Part shown: positions 17,004-25,788 of the stretch, in pieces | How positions within the stretch are numbered: position 1 is the first letter of the stretch | Layout: every line of letters starts with the position of its first letter | Assembly (NCBI RefSeq): GCF_011308835.1 | Contig: NZ_JAAOHY010000009.1 | Coordinates: forward strand, 62,001 to 126,000 | Reading direction: 5' to 3' | DNA length: 64,000 bases | Source: Paracoccus xiamenensis | Lineage (GTDB): Bacteria > Pseudomonadota > Alphaproteobacteria > Rhodobacterales > Rhodobacteraceae | Position numbers and translations under genes: made by a program | The notes under the pieces: generated by a model | Database searches by the model: none | The model's input: only the letters and a program-made list of their open reading frames with translations | Told to the model about the DNA's origin: nothing

Positions 17004-17018
17004 AATATGTTGAATATT
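17004..17018. promoter_or_regulatory. Inverted repeat AATAT-N5-ATATT before the TRAP operon
   Basis: AATAT GTTGA ATATT has the same geometry as the AATAC-N5-GTATT site in front of the deaminase gene but with A/T in place of the C/G pair. It lies 37 bp upstream of the DctP start and could be a weak version of that operator, or simply promoter-like AT-rich sequence. Confidence 0.3.
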
Positions 17019-17023
17019 TTACA

Positions 17024-17031
17024 TGTCGACA
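17024..17031. promoter_or_regulatory. TGTCGACA operator before the TRAP operon
   Basis: An 8-bp perfect palindrome identical to the core of the site at 12161-12172, placed 57 bp before the DctP ATG. This links the TRAP/ProR operon, the GntR gene and the deaminase gene to one regulator. Confidence 0.5.
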
Positions 17032-17149
17032 AAAATGTGTGGTTTGATCCGTTTTTTTTGTTGGTGGACACGCAGGACGGGAAAGGCATGCGCAAAACAT
17101 GCGCAAGCCGGGCGCGGATCGCCTGGCATGGGTGGTTCTGCGGCAGGGG

Positions 17150-18823
17150 TCAGGCCAGCCAGACCGGCAGGGGCTTGGCGGCGCGGCCCGTCAGCGCTGC
17201 TGTCGCGCATTCGACAAGGCTGCCGAAACGCAGGGCGCGGCGGGACAGGCCGGGGCCGTAATGGGCGTATTTGCCCGAATTGGTCATCACCGTGCGCGTT
17301 TCGGGCGGAAAGACCGGCTCGGTGATCGAACACCAGCAGAGATCGGGGATGACCTGCACTCCCGATGTTTCCAGTGTGGCAAGCGTCCCATCCGCCCGCA
17401 ATGCGTCGATGATCTCGCGCCCGGCGGTAAGGATGGTGGCCGCGCTGACTGTGCGGCGGTCAAGCAGCCGGGCCAGTTCGCGGCATTCGGCGGCCGAGGC
17501 ATGAGGGCTGCCGATGGCGACCAGCTCGACGGTCTCAGGGCCCTGGTTGAAGTCCTGCCAGGCGCGGACCAGATCGGCGCGGGTGATTTGGCGGCGGTCT
17601 GCATCGGGCTTTGGGGCAAGGTCGGCTTCGGGCGTCACCCCTTCGATATGCAGCATCGGCGCGGCCGAGGTGGTACCGAAGGCCGCGCAAAGTGCCTTGA
17701 GATCGTCCGCCGTTGGTGCGTGACGTGCCAGCCCATGCAACAGCGGGATCCGGTCGGGCGAGGCAAGCCCGGCCAGATAGCCGACCAGCGGCCATATCGC
17801 GTCATCGGCGCCCTCTGGCAGGTCGAAATCCAGTAGCCGCGCGGGGCGGCGTTCGTCTTGCAGATAGACGCCCGACAGTGGCGCGCGCCCGGTCATAGCG
17901 ATGAACAGATCAAGATAGTCGGGATGTTTCGGTGTGCGCGCGCCCAACACGGTATTGGCGTAAATCACCGCGTTCGACTCCGCCCAGGCTATATCTTCGC
18001 CATTGGCGGGCCGGTCAGCCAGCAGATAGGGCGCGCAGGTAAAGCTGGGCCGGCAGCCCATGCGCACATAGGCATCCGCCAGCCGTGAAGCCTGATCGCC
18101 AAACAGCATCGGCACGCCTTGGCGTTGCCAGTTCTGGCGGTCCACCGAAATTGCGTTGATTGTCGTCGGCACCTGCACGCGCGCACCCATCGCAGCCATC
18201 TTTTCGGCGAATATCAGATTGGCCTGATTGGCGAGGATGCAGCCGTCGATATGACCGCGAGTCACTTGCGTCAGGCTGCGTGCGCCTTGCAGCCGGGCCA
18301 TGGCGCAGATGACCCGCATCGCCAGCGCTGCGGCCTTTCCGTCGCGACACGACAGGACTGCTCGGTCCTCCTCGGTCAGGGTCAGGTCGCCTGGCGGCGG
18401 GTCGGCGATGGGCAGCGCGATGCCGTCGCCAATGATCCGATTGGGCGTGACGGTCAGTCGTGGTGACTGTGACAGCCGCGCAAGATCACCGGGCGTCACG
18501 CGCAGCACCGGCAGGGCGCGGCCAAACATCTCTGCACCGATCAGCGCGCCGAGCGTCGCCACGTCCTCGGCTTCGGAAAAGATCAGCGCGGCGGGGGCAA
18601 AGCCGTTCAGCAGCATCTCCAGAATCACGCCAGAGCCGGAGCAGGAGCCGCGCGTGGTCGGCATCAGCACCACGCGCCCGTTCAGTTCGGCGCGATAGGC
18701 CGGGTGGTGTTCGTCGATGACGCGCGCGCTGTCGGGATCGACACCGCCCCAGAAGCTGAGACCCTGATCCATCGCCAGTACCGGCCCTTCGGCCGTGCCG
18801 GTCAGGACGCGGGTGGCAGTCAT
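17150..18823 (-). CDS. Fused aconitase X, probable cis-3-hydroxy-L-proline dehydratase
   Basis: A 557-residue fusion of the aconitase X swivel domain (DUF126, about 1-130, with [20 protein letters not shown]) and the catalytic domain (DUF521, about 145-557, with [38 protein letters not shown] and LCWCSITEP). Bacterial fused aconitase X (type I) has been shown in other species to dehydrate cis-3-hydroxy-L-proline to pyrroline-2-carboxylate, an iron-dependent lyase reaction. A reductase for that product is encoded at 25789. Its ATG overlaps the epimerase stop by 4 bp (ATGA), so translation is coupled. Last gene of a seven-gene operon. Activity is inferred from family and context. Confidence 0.85.
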   Translation of the reverse strand: MTATRVLTGTAEGPVLAMDQGLSFWGGVDPDSARVIDEHHPAYRAELNGRVVLMPTTRGSCSGSGVILEMLLNGFAPAALIFSEAEDVATLGALIGAEMFGRALPVLRVTPGDLARLSQSPRLTVTPNRIIGDGIALPIADPPPGDLTLTEEDRAVLSCRDGKAAALAMRVICAMARLQGARSLTQVTRGHIDGCILANQANLIFAEKMAAMGARVQVPTTINAISVDRQNWQRQGVPMLFGDQASRLADAYVRMGCRPSFTCAPYLLADRPANGEDIAWAESNAVIYANTVLGARTPKHPDYLDLFIAMTGRAPLSGVYLQDERRPARLLDFDLPEGADDAIWPLVGYLAGLASPDRIPLLHGLARHAPTADDLKALCAAFGTTSAAPMLHIEGVTPEADLAPKPDADRRQITRADLVRAWQDFNQGPETVELVAIGSPHASAAECRELARLLDRRTVSAATILTAGREIIDALRADGTLATLETSGVQVIPDLCWCSITEPVFPPETRTVMTNSGKYAHYGPGLSRRALRFGSLVECATAALTGRAAKPLPVWLA

Positions 18824-19821
18824 TTCACCACGAAGCCATGCGCGAAGGGGTCGCGGTCGTCGATGAAGATGGTGTTATAGCCGGTCATCCGCGCCCATCC
18901 GGCGATCGACGGAATGATGGCCGTGCGTCCCGCGACCTGCGTTTCCGCTTCCATGCGGCCCTTGAAGATCGAGCCGATGATGGATTCGTGCCAGAACTCA
19001 TCGCCGACGGCCAGCTTGCCCTTGGCCGCCAGCTGCGCCATCCGGGCAGAGGTCCCGGTGCCGCAGGGGCTGCGGTCGATCGCCTTGTCGCCGTAAAACA
19101 CGGCGTTGCGAGCATGTGCACCTTCCACGGTCGGCTGGCCGGTCCAGAGTATATGCGATAGCCCGTTGATTGCCGGGTGTTCTGGGTGGACGAATTCGTA
19201 TTTCGCGTTCAACGCCGCGCGCAGCTTGGGCGAGAAGCCGACCAGCTCGCCCGCAGTGAAATCGGCCATATCGCGGAAATTCTTCTGCGGCTCGACAATT
19301 GCATAGAAATTGCCCCCATAGGAGACGTCCACGACGACTTCGCCCAAACCCTCGACCTCTGCCGTCAGGCCCTCGGCATACAGAAAGCCCGGCACGTTCG
19401 TCAGGCGCACTTCCTCGACAAAGCGGCCGTCCTGAACATAGCTGATGTCGACCTTGCCGGCGGGGGTTTCGATGGACAGCCGGCCCGGCTCTCGCGGGTG
19501 GATCAGCCCGTTCTCGATGCCCATCGTAATGGTGCCGATGGTGCCGTGCCCGCACATGGCCAGACAGCCCGAGGTTTCGATGAACAGCACGGCCACGTCG
19601 CAATCGGGCCGCGTCGGCGGGTAAAGGATTGTGCCCGACATCATGTCATGGCCGCGGGGTTCGAACATCAGGCCGGTGCGGATCCAGTCGAATTCGCGCA
19701 GGAAATGGGCGCGCTTTTCCAGCATGTCGCGCCCCTCCAGCCGCGGGCCACCGCCCGAGACGAGGCGGACCGGATTGCCGCAGGTATGGCCGTCGATGCA
19801 GGAAAACGTGTGGGTTGCCAT
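18820..19821 (-). CDS. 4-hydroxyproline 2-epimerase
   Basis: A 333-residue proline-racemase-superfamily enzyme with both catalytic cysteines: Cys90 in AMCGHGTIG and Cys253 in [14 protein letters not shown]. It interconverts trans-4-hydroxy-L-proline and cis-4-hydroxy-D-proline, the first step of bacterial hydroxyproline breakdown. The longer open frame begins at 19884 within the preceding gene, but the ATG at 19821 starts [21 protein letters not shown], the normal N-terminus. It follows the oxidoreductase by 4 bp, which would oxidise its product, and overlaps the aconitase X start by 4 bp. The Cys/Cys pair contrasts with the Ser/Thr paralogue at 13011. Confidence 0.92.
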   Translation of the reverse strand: MATHTFSCIDGHTCGNPVRLVSGGGPRLEGRDMLEKRAHFLREFDWIRTGLMFEPRGHDMMSGTILYPPTRPDCDVAVLFIETSGCLAMCGHGTIGTITMGIENGLIHPREPGRLSIETPAGKVDISYVQDGRFVEEVRLTNVPGFLYAEGLTAEVEGLGEVVVDVSYGGNFYAIVEPQKNFRDMADFTAGELVGFSPKLRAALNAKYEFVHPEHPAINGLSHILWTGQPTVEGAHARNAVFYGDKAIDRSPCGTGTSARMAQLAAKGKLAVGDEFWHESIIGSIFKGRMEAETQVAGRTAIIPSIAGWARMTGYNTIFIDDRDPFAHGFVVK

Positions 19822-19825
19822 GGGA

Positions 19826-21055
19826 TCAGAACCGTGAGGGGGCGAAGGGTTGCAGGTCGATTGCGGGGGGCTGGCAGGTGACAAGATCGCTGACCAGCCG
19901 GGCCATTGCGGCGGATTGGGTCAGGCCCAGATGGCCGTTTCCAAAGGCATAGATCACGCGCGGCCCGGCACTGGACGGGCCGATCACCGGCAGCGTGTCG
20001 GGCAGAGACGGGCGGAAGCCCATCCATTGAGTACCGCCTTCGGTCTTAAGATCAGGGAAGAAGGACTTGGCTTTCTTCAGCATCGCCTCGGCACGTTTAT
20101 AGTTCGGGGGCGCGTCCAGCCCGCCAAGCTCCACCGCGCCGCCGACACGAATACCTGTATCCAGCTTGGTGACCATGAAGCCATGCCCGCCAAAGGTGAT
20201 CTGCACGCGCAGATCCAGCGCGTCAGGGGGCAGGGTGGTGTTATAGCCGCGCTCGGTTTCCAGCGGGATCCTGTCGCCAAGGGTCCGCGCGATACGGTGC
20301 GAAAACGCCCCTGCCGCCAGCACCACCTGCGGCACGCGGCGGGTGTCGTTGATGACAACGTTGTCGCCGTTGATGCGCAGGTTGCGGACCTCGGCCCTTT
20401 CGATCACCCCGCCACGTTCCGCGAAGCGATCCGCAAGGGCCAGCGTGTAATCCTTTGGGTCGGAAATCGACCAATAGGCGGGCGTGAACGTGCCGCTGGT
20501 GAAGCGGGGGGAGAGGCCGGGCTGGATCTCGTCCATTTCCGCGCGGGTCAGGTGGCGGAAATCAAAGCCGTGGCGTTCGCGGGCCTGCCATGTCGGCAGC
20601 GAGGCCCGAAATTCCTTCTCGGATTCATAGACCTGCAAATTGCCGTATTTGCGCAACAGATTGCCGTGGCCGTTGGCGGCCAGGAACGGCTCCAGCTCTG
20701 CCCGTGCGAGGTCGATCAGCGCCGTCTGCGCGTCGGTCGAATGGCGCACCCGATGCGGCATCGAGGCCATGGCAAACCGGGTCATCCATGGCGCGATCTT
20801 CAGCGCGTAAGACGGCGGCACCGACAAGGGTCCCAGCGGGTCCAGCAGCCATTTCGGTGCTTTCAGCAGCGTCGAAGGCGAAGCCAGCGGCATGATCTCC
20901 GAAAACGCAAAGCAGCTTGCATTCCCGGCCGACGCCCCCGCCGCCGGGCCTTCGCGGTCCAGCACCGTAACGGCAAGCCCGCGCGCCTGCAAAGCCAGCG
21001 CCGAGGAGAGGCCGACGACGCCGGCCCCGATCACGATCACATCCGGCTGTGACAT
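19826..21055 (-). CDS. FAD-dependent D-amino-acid oxidoreductase, probable cis-4-hydroxy-D-proline dehydrogenase
   Basis: A 409-residue flavoprotein of the DadA/DAO family. The Rossmann dinucleotide motif VIVIGAGVVGLSSALAL starts at residue 5 and a C-terminal FAD motif is at GNGHLGLTQSAAMARLVSDL. It is expected to oxidise cis-4-hydroxy-D-proline to pyrroline-4-hydroxy-2-carboxylate, passing electrons to the respiratory chain. The start at 21055 is preferred over one 18 codons earlier because it begins directly before the Rossmann strand and 1 bp after the ATPase stop. Operon position between the ABC transporter and the epimerase supports the role; broader D-amino-acid activity is possible. 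Confidence 0.87.
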   Translation of the reverse strand: MSQPDVIVIGAGVVGLSSALALQARGLAVTVLDREGPAAGASAGNASCFAFSEIMPLASPSTLLKAPKWLLDPLGPLSVPPSYALKIAPWMTRFAMASMPHRVRHSTDAQTALIDLARAELEPFLAANGHGNLLRKYGNLQVYESEKEFRASLPTWQARERHGFDFRHLTRAEMDEIQPGLSPRFTSGTFTPAYWSISDPKDYTLALADRFAERGGVIERAEVRNLRINGDNVVINDTRRVPQVVLAAGAFSHRIARTLGDRIPLETERGYNTTLPPDALDLRVQITFGGHGFMVTKLDTGIRVGGAVELGGLDAPPNYKRAEAMLKKAKSFFPDLKTEGGTQWMGFRPSLPDTLPVIGPSSAGPRVIYAFGNGHLGLTQSAAMARLVSDLVTCQPPAIDLQPFAPSRF

Positions 21056-21056
21056 G

Positions 21057-21779
21057 TCAGTGCGTCGCCGCCAGGAATTGTTGCAGATTGGGATCTTTCG
21101 GATCGCCAAACAGTTCCGCAGGCGGGGCGATTTCGGCCATGACGCCCTGATGGAAGAAGGCCACGCGGTCGGACACCTCGCGCGCGAATTTCATCTCGTG
21201 CGTGACGCAGATCATCGTCATGCCCTCGGATGCCAGCAGGCGCAGCGTGTCCAGAACCTCGCCCACCAGCTGCGGATCAAGGGCCGAGGTCACCTCATCA
21301 AACAGCATGTAATCGGGCGACATTGCCAGCGCGCGGGCAATCGCCATGCGCTGCTGTTGGCCGCCCGACAGCCGGCCGGGATAGACATCGACCTTGTCGC
21401 CAAGACCTACATGGGTCAGCTGCTTGACGGCCATCGCCTCGGCCTCGGCCTTGGACTGTTTCAGCACCTTGCGCGGGGCCAGCATGACGTTTTCCTTGAC
21501 CGTCAGATGCGGGAAGGCATTCCACTGCTGGAACACGATGCCGATCTTCTGGCGCAGCTTGTTCAGGTCGGTGGACTTGGCGTGAACCTCGATCCCGTCG
21601 ACGGTGATCTTGCCGGCCTGAATCGGCTCTAACCCGTTGATGCAGGTCAGAAGCGTCGATTTGCCCGAACCGGACCCGCCGATGACGGTCAGCACCTCGC
21701 CCTTTGATACGGTCAGGTCGATGCCTTTCAGCACCTCCAGCGCGCCGAAGGATTTGCGGACGTTTTCGATCTCAATCAT
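21057..21779 (-). CDS. Amino-acid ABC transporter ATP-binding protein
   Basis: A 240-residue ATPase of the polar amino acid uptake (GlnQ/HisP) class. Walker A is GGSGSGKS at 34-41, the Q-loop is VFQQWNAFPH, the signature is LSGGQQQR, Walker B is YMLFDEVTSALD, and the switch His is in CVTHEM. It powers the two permeases encoded just upstream; its start overlaps the end of the second permease gene by 8 bp. Downstream, 1 bp separates it from the oxidoreductase gene, which makes hydroxyproline the most likely cargo. Confidence 0.93.
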   Translation of the reverse strand: MIEIENVRKSFGALEVLKGIDLTVSKGEVLTVIGGSGSGKSTLLTCINGLEPIQAGKITVDGIEVHAKSTDLNKLRQKIGIVFQQWNAFPHLTVKENVMLAPRKVLKQSKAEAEAMAVKQLTHVGLGDKVDVYPGRLSGGQQQRMAIARALAMSPDYMLFDEVTSALDPQLVGEVLDTLRLLASEGMTMICVTHEMKFAREVSDRVAFFHQGVMAEIAPPAELFGDPKDPNLQQFLAATH

Positions 21780-22425
21780 TGGACCACCGTTTTTCCAGAT
21801 AACCGCCGAAACGCGCGACGGGGAAACTGATAAGGAAGTAGAACGCGCCGCATATCATCAGCAACAGCAGCGGTTCCTGCAGGCGGGTAATCAGGATCTG
21901 CGTGGATTTCAGCAGTTCCGTCACCTGCACGACATAGACAAGGGCGGAATCCTTCATCACCCCAAGCGCGAGGCCAATCCAGCTGGGCAGGGCGACGCGC
22001 GTGGCCAGCGGCATCACGATATTGCGCATGTCCTGCCCCCAGGTCATGCCCAGTGACCGCGAGGCCCGGCGCAGGGTCAGCGGCACCGCCTCGATCCCGC
22101 CGCGTACGATTTCCGCGCAATAGGCGGATGTGTACAGCGTCAGCACGATACAGGCGACGGTCAGCCCCGACAGGCCAAGCCGCAGCACCGTGCCCAGGAA
22201 GGCATAGGCCAGCACAAGCTGGATCAGCAGCGGGATCGACCGGAAGATATCCAGCACAAAGGTGATCGGCGCGGCCCAGACCGGCCCGATCTGATAGCGG
22301 ATAACGCCGAAGATGATCCCCAGAACGGTGCCGAAGAAGACCGCGATCACAGTCACGAAGATGGTCATCCCCGCGCCCTTGGCGAGGAAGAGGAAGTCAT
22401 TGGCGGTCAGTGCGGTATCGAACAT
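21772..22425 (-). CDS. Amino-acid ABC transporter permease (second)
   Basis: A 217-residue inner-membrane permease of the HisM/HisQ type with about five helices. The EAA loop that docks on the ATPase is AVPLTLRRASRSLGMTWGQDMRNIVMP (Gly at its conserved place), and DIFRSIPLLIQLVLAY is the usual conserved helix start. It pairs with the permease encoded 10 bp upstream and overlaps the ATPase start, forming a heterodimeric channel. Confidence 0.91.
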   Translation of the reverse strand: MFDTALTANDFLFLAKGAGMTIFVTVIAVFFGTVLGIIFGVIRYQIGPVWAAPITFVLDIFRSIPLLIQLVLAYAFLGTVLRLGLSGLTVACIVLTLYTSAYCAEIVRGGIEAVPLTLRRASRSLGMTWGQDMRNIVMPLATRVALPSWIGLALGVMKDSALVYVVQVTELLKSTQILITRLQEPLLLLMICGAFYFLISFPVARFGGYLEKRWSND

Positions 22426-22435
22426 GGCAGCCCCC

Positions 22436-23101
22436 TCAATACCGGAACAGACGGCGAGAGATCAGCCAGGCGCCGGCCTGGATGATCTTGACGATGACGT
22501 AGAAGATGACGGCGGCCATGGCGAACAGCTCGAACGTGCGGAAGGTCAGCGCATTCAGGTCCTGCGTGACGCCGTAAAGGTCCATGTTCATGCCGACGGT
22601 GACGCCCAGCGAGGTCATCAGCACCGCCCAGACCATCTGGTTGGTGATCGTCGGGAAGGAAATGCGGATCATCTGCGGCAGGATGATATAGCGGAAGGCC
22701 TGCAGGTCCGACATGCCAAGCGAACGCCCGGCGCGGGGCTGCGTATCGGGAATGGCTTTCAGCGCGCCGCGGAAGTTTTCCGCCAGATAGCCAGCATTGT
22801 TGAAGGTGATCCCAAGAAGCAGCGACTGATAGGGCGACAGATGCAGCCCGAGTCCCGCCAGCCCGAAATGCGCCATATAGATCTGGAACAGCGCCGGGGT
22901 GTTGCGTGCGATCTCGACCCATGTCGTCGCGATCCCCGACAGGATGCGGCTGCCGGAACGCCGGAACAGCGTCAGCAGGATCGCCAGCAGGATACCGATG
23001 ACCATCGACAATACCGCCACCTGCATGGTGACAACGGCGCCGTCCAGCATCTCTGGCAGTCGCTTCCAGGCCTGGTTCCACTGGAATCTGTAGTTGAACA
23101 T
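22436..23101 (-). CDS. Amino-acid ABC transporter permease (first)
   Basis: A 221-residue permease of the same HisM/HisQ family. It shows VEIARNTPALFQIYMAHFGL and the EAA loop AIPDTQPRAGRSLGMSDLQAFRYIILPQ. It lies between the binding-protein gene (66-bp gap containing a 15-bp stem) and its partner permease (10-bp gap). The extended frame up to 23222 runs through the stem-loop and is not used; the ATG at 23101 gives a normal N-terminus. Confidence 0.91.
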   Translation of the reverse strand: MFNYRFQWNQAWKRLPEMLDGAVVTMQVAVLSMVIGILLAILLTLFRRSGSRILSGIATTWVEIARNTPALFQIYMAHFGLAGLGLHLSPYQSLLLGITFNNAGYLAENFRGALKAIPDTQPRAGRSLGMSDLQAFRYIILPQMIRISFPTITNQMVWAVLMTSLGVTVGMNMDLYGVTQDLNALTFRTFELFAMAAVIFYVIVKIIQAGAWLISRRLFRY

Positions 23102-23123
23102 TTCCGCCTTCCTTATTCACGGA

Positions 23124-23155
23124 AAGGGCGGCGCGGGTGGACCCGCGCCGCCCTT
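23124..23155 (-). other. Strong intra-operon stem-loop between binding-protein and permease genes
   Basis: A perfect 15-bp GC-rich stem (AAGGGCGGCGCGGGT with its complement, loop of 2) lies in the gap between the binding-protein stop and the first permease start. No U-run follows, so it probably protects the upstream message from exonucleases or gives partial termination, raising binding-protein level over membrane parts. Confidence 0.65.
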
Positions 23156-23167
23156 CAGGCGGTAACC

Positions 23168-23977
23168 TCAGCGATAGACGCCGGGGATGACCAGGCTGGC
23201 GGGTTCGCCCTCGCCGACCCATTTCGCGTAAAGCTCGGCATAGCGGCCGGTGCGTACCTGTTGGTTGATGAACAGGTTCATGTAGTTGATCAGACCCTGA
23301 TCCTCGCGCAGCGCGATCAGCGCCACATAGTCAGGAACCATCGGTGCCTTGTCGACGATCTTGATGCCGGGGAAGTTGCCGGAATCGACATTGGCCTCTG
23401 CCACTTCGACGGTGGACACGGTGGCGTCCAGCTGACCCTGTGACAACGCCAGGAAGACATCGGCCTGGTTCTGATAGGGACGGAATTCGCCCTCGCCCCA
23501 TTCCTTCACCTTGCCTTCCAGCCAGATCGCCTCATAGGTGCCGGCAGTGGCGCCCACGGTCTTGCCCTTCAGGTCTTCCCAAGTGGACATTTCCACGCCT
23601 TCATTCGCGGTCACCGCATTCTCGAAAGCGTAATAGGGGATGGTGAAGCCGACGGTCTTCGCCCGCTCCAGCGTGTCCGAAGTCGAGGCGACGGCCACAT
23701 CGACCTGACCCGACACCAGTGCTGGGATGCGTTCGGGGAAGGTGGTTTCGACGACTTCGGCGGTCACGCCAAGGGCGGCGGCCAGGTCGTTGCAGTAATC
23801 GACGTCGAAGCCCTGCGGGTTGTTATCGGCATCGCGCGAACCCATCGGCGGGAAATCCAGCACCACAGCGCAGCGCAGCGTCCCCGAGGAGATGATGTCG
23901 TCCAGCTTGTCAGCGAATGCGGGGCCCGTCAGTGCGGTCGCAGCAACCGCTGCGAGGGTCAGAACCGAGGTCTTCAT
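23168..23977 (-). CDS. Amino-acid ABC transporter substrate-binding protein
   Basis: A 269-residue periplasmic binding protein of family 3 (polar amino acids). The signal peptide ends around AFADKL near residue 23. GTLRCAVVLDFPPMGSRDADNNPQGFDVDYC is the family's first block, and RIPALVSGQVDVAVAS and AATAGTYEAIWLEG-like blocks follow. It is the first gene of the operon that continues through two permeases, the ATPase, the oxidoreductase, the epimerase and aconitase X. Its promoter has an ATAC-N5-GTAT palindrome. Hydroxyproline is the likely ligand by context; this is not visible in the sequence itself. Confidence 0.92.
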   Translation of the reverse strand: MKTSVLTLAAVAATALTGPAFADKLDDIISSGTLRCAVVLDFPPMGSRDADNNPQGFDVDYCNDLAAALGVTAEVVETTFPERIPALVSGQVDVAVASTSDTLERAKTVGFTIPYYAFENAVTANEGVEMSTWEDLKGKTVGATAGTYEAIWLEGKVKEWGEGEFRPYQNQADVFLALSQGQLDATVSTVEVAEANVDSGNFPGIKIVDKAPMVPDYVALIALREDQGLINYMNLFINQQVRTGRYAELYAKWVGEGEPASLVIPGVYR

Positions 23978-24070
23978 GTTGTTTTACTCTCCCATGTTGG
24001 TATGCGGGTCCGGCGGAACCGATTCCACACGATTTTTATTCCCCCTGCCGTCGTGAAAAGCAAACAAAAA

Positions 24071-24083
24071 ATACAAGTTGTAT
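24071..24083. promoter_or_regulatory. Palindromic operator ATAC-N5-GTAT before the ABC/epimerase operon
   Basis: ATACAA G TTGTAT is a perfect 13-bp palindrome about 95 bp upstream of the binding-protein ATG. It shares half-sites and spacing with 12144-12156 and 25737-25749. Confidence 0.55.
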
Positions 24084-24101
24084 GCAAGGCTGACGTTTTC
24101 G

Positions 24102-24124
24102 GCAGGTATCATGGCAATACCTGC
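24102..24124. repeat. Inverted repeat between the dehydrogenase stop and the ABC promoter
   Basis: An 8-bp stem (GCAGGTAT with ATACCTGC, 7-nt loop) lies about 50 bp past the end of the semialdehyde dehydrogenase gene. On the minus strand it may end that transcript, though no U-run follows; an operator role is also possible. Confidence 0.35.
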
Positions 24125-24172
24125 GGTGGATGCAGGCGCCCGATCAAGCATCGGACGCCCGTGCTGCTTGGG

Positions 24173-25687
24173 TCAAGCCAGATCGTCAGGCAGAACGCCT
24201 TCCGGGATGTTCTGAAAGCTGACCGGGCGCAGGAACCTGCGGATGGACAGGGTGCCCACGCTGGTGGCGCCGAAATTGGTGCTGGCGGGATAGGGGCCGC
24301 CGTGAACCATGGCATCGGCGACTTCGACCCCTGTGGGGAAGCCATTGGCCAGCACCCGGCCCGCCTTGCGTTCCAAAATCGGCAGCAGGCGCCGCGCGTC
24401 TGTTGCGTCCTCCGGGTCCAGATGAATGGTGGCGGTCAGCTGGCCTTCGAAGCCCTTCGCCAGACGCTCCATCTCGTCCAGGCCGCTGACGCGGATCACC
24501 AGCCCGAGGGGGCCGAAAACCTCCTCGCCCAGGGCGTGGTCCTGAAGATAGGTGGCTGCGTCGGTCTCATAGAGGTTCGGGTTGGCCTCTCGGCCCTGGC
24601 TTTCGGTCGACAGCAATGGGGTGACGCTGTTGCGGCCTTCAAAACGGGCTTGCCCGTCGCGGTAAGCCTTGGCGATCCCTTCGGTCAGCATCACCTGCGG
24701 GCCGACCTGTTCCAGCGCGGTTTTCGCGGCGGCGACAAAGGCATCGCCGGCCGGGCCAGCTTCGACAACCGCGATGCCCGGATTGGTGCAGAACTGCCCC
24801 GCGCCCATGGTCAGCGACCCGGCCCAGCCGGTGCCGACGGCCGCGCCGCGATTGGCGGCAGCGGCCGGCAGCACGAACATCGGGTTGACGCTGCCCAACT
24901 CGCCAAAGAAGGGGATCGGTTCGGGGCGCGCTGCGCACAGATCGAACAGTGCGCGACCGCCGGCTAGGCTGCCGGTGAAGCCCACGGCCTTGATCAGCGG
25001 ATGCTGGACAAGCGCCGCGCCGACATGGCGGTCGCCGCCCTGGATCAGGCTGAAAACGCCCTTGGGCATTCCGGTCTTGTCGATTGCGGCATGGATCGCC
25101 TCGGCGATGATCTCGCCGGTGCCGGGATGGGCGGAATGGCCCTTGACCACCACCGGGCAGCCCGCCGCCAGTGCGGCGGCGGTGTCGCCCCCGGCGGTCG
25201 AGAAGGCCAGCGGAAAGTTCGAGGCCCCGAAGACCGCGACCGGTCCGATCGGGCGCTGGATCACGCGCAGGTCGGGGCGCGGCAGCGGCTGGCGGTCGGG
25301 CAGCGCGGCGTCGTGGCGGCGGTCCAGATAGTCGCCCTTGCGGATATGATCGGCAAACAGGCGCAGCTGGCCGGTGGTGCGGCCACGTTCGCCTTGCAGG
25401 CGCGCGACTGGCAAGCCGGTTTCCTGGGTGCCGATTTCGGTGATCGCCTCGGCGCGGGCCTCGATTTCATCGGCAATGGCGTCAAGGAAGGCAGCGCGTT
25501 CTTCGCGCGTTGTATAGGCGTAGGTCCAGAAGGCGTCCTCGGCGGCCTGCACGGCGGCATCGACCAGTTCGGGCGTGCCGATGCTGAACGCATGCGCCGG
25601 GCCATGCGCGGGGTCCGAGGTAAAGGTCGCAGGACCAGCGACCCAGTCGCCCGCGATCAGGTGCTTGCCATGGGGGGTAAAGGGCAT
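24173..25687 (-). CDS. 2-ketoglutarate semialdehyde dehydrogenase
   Basis: A 504-residue aldehyde dehydrogenase of the 2,5-dioxovalerate (alpha-ketoglutarate semialdehyde) branch. The nucleotide-binding block is PIGPVAVFGASNFPLAFST, the general base is Glu263 in FFGELGSVNP, and the nucleophile is Cys300 in GAGQFCTNPG. It oxidises 2-ketoglutarate semialdehyde to 2-oxoglutarate, the last step of 4-hydroxyproline degradation. The frame is open up to 26122 but the ATG at 25687 begins MPFTPHGKHLIAGDWV, the family's usual N-terminus. Divergent from the pyrroline reductase gene, with a shared operator in the 101-bp gap. Confidence 0.93.
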   Translation of the reverse strand: MPFTPHGKHLIAGDWVAGPATFTSDPAHGPAHAFSIGTPELVDAAVQAAEDAFWTYAYTTREERAAFLDAIADEIEARAEAITEIGTQETGLPVARLQGERGRTTGQLRLFADHIRKGDYLDRRHDAALPDRQPLPRPDLRVIQRPIGPVAVFGASNFPLAFSTAGGDTAAALAAGCPVVVKGHSAHPGTGEIIAEAIHAAIDKTGMPKGVFSLIQGGDRHVGAALVQHPLIKAVGFTGSLAGGRALFDLCAARPEPIPFFGELGSVNPMFVLPAAAANRGAAVGTGWAGSLTMGAGQFCTNPGIAVVEAGPAGDAFVAAAKTALEQVGPQVMLTEGIAKAYRDGQARFEGRNSVTPLLSTESQGREANPNLYETDAATYLQDHALGEEVFGPLGLVIRVSGLDEMERLAKGFEGQLTATIHLDPEDATDARRLLPILERKAGRVLANGFPTGVEVADAMVHGGPYPASTNFGATSVGTLSIRRFLRPVSFQNIPEGVLPDDLA

Positions 25688-25736
25688 CAGGGTCTCCGTT
25701 CCGATATGTGAGGCATCGCAGAGTTGCCCGCCTTGC

Positions 25737-25749
25737 ATACATGACGTAT
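25737..25749. promoter_or_regulatory. Palindromic operator ATAC-N5-GTAT in a divergent promoter
   Basis: ATAC ATGAC GTAT stands midway between the semialdehyde dehydrogenase (4-hydroxyproline branch) and the pyrroline-2-carboxylate reductase (3-hydroxyproline branch), 40-50 bp from either start. It is the third copy of this motif. Confidence 0.55.
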
Positions 25750-25788
25750 ACAAAACTTGCAACCTGACCTTCCACACCGGAGCCGCCC

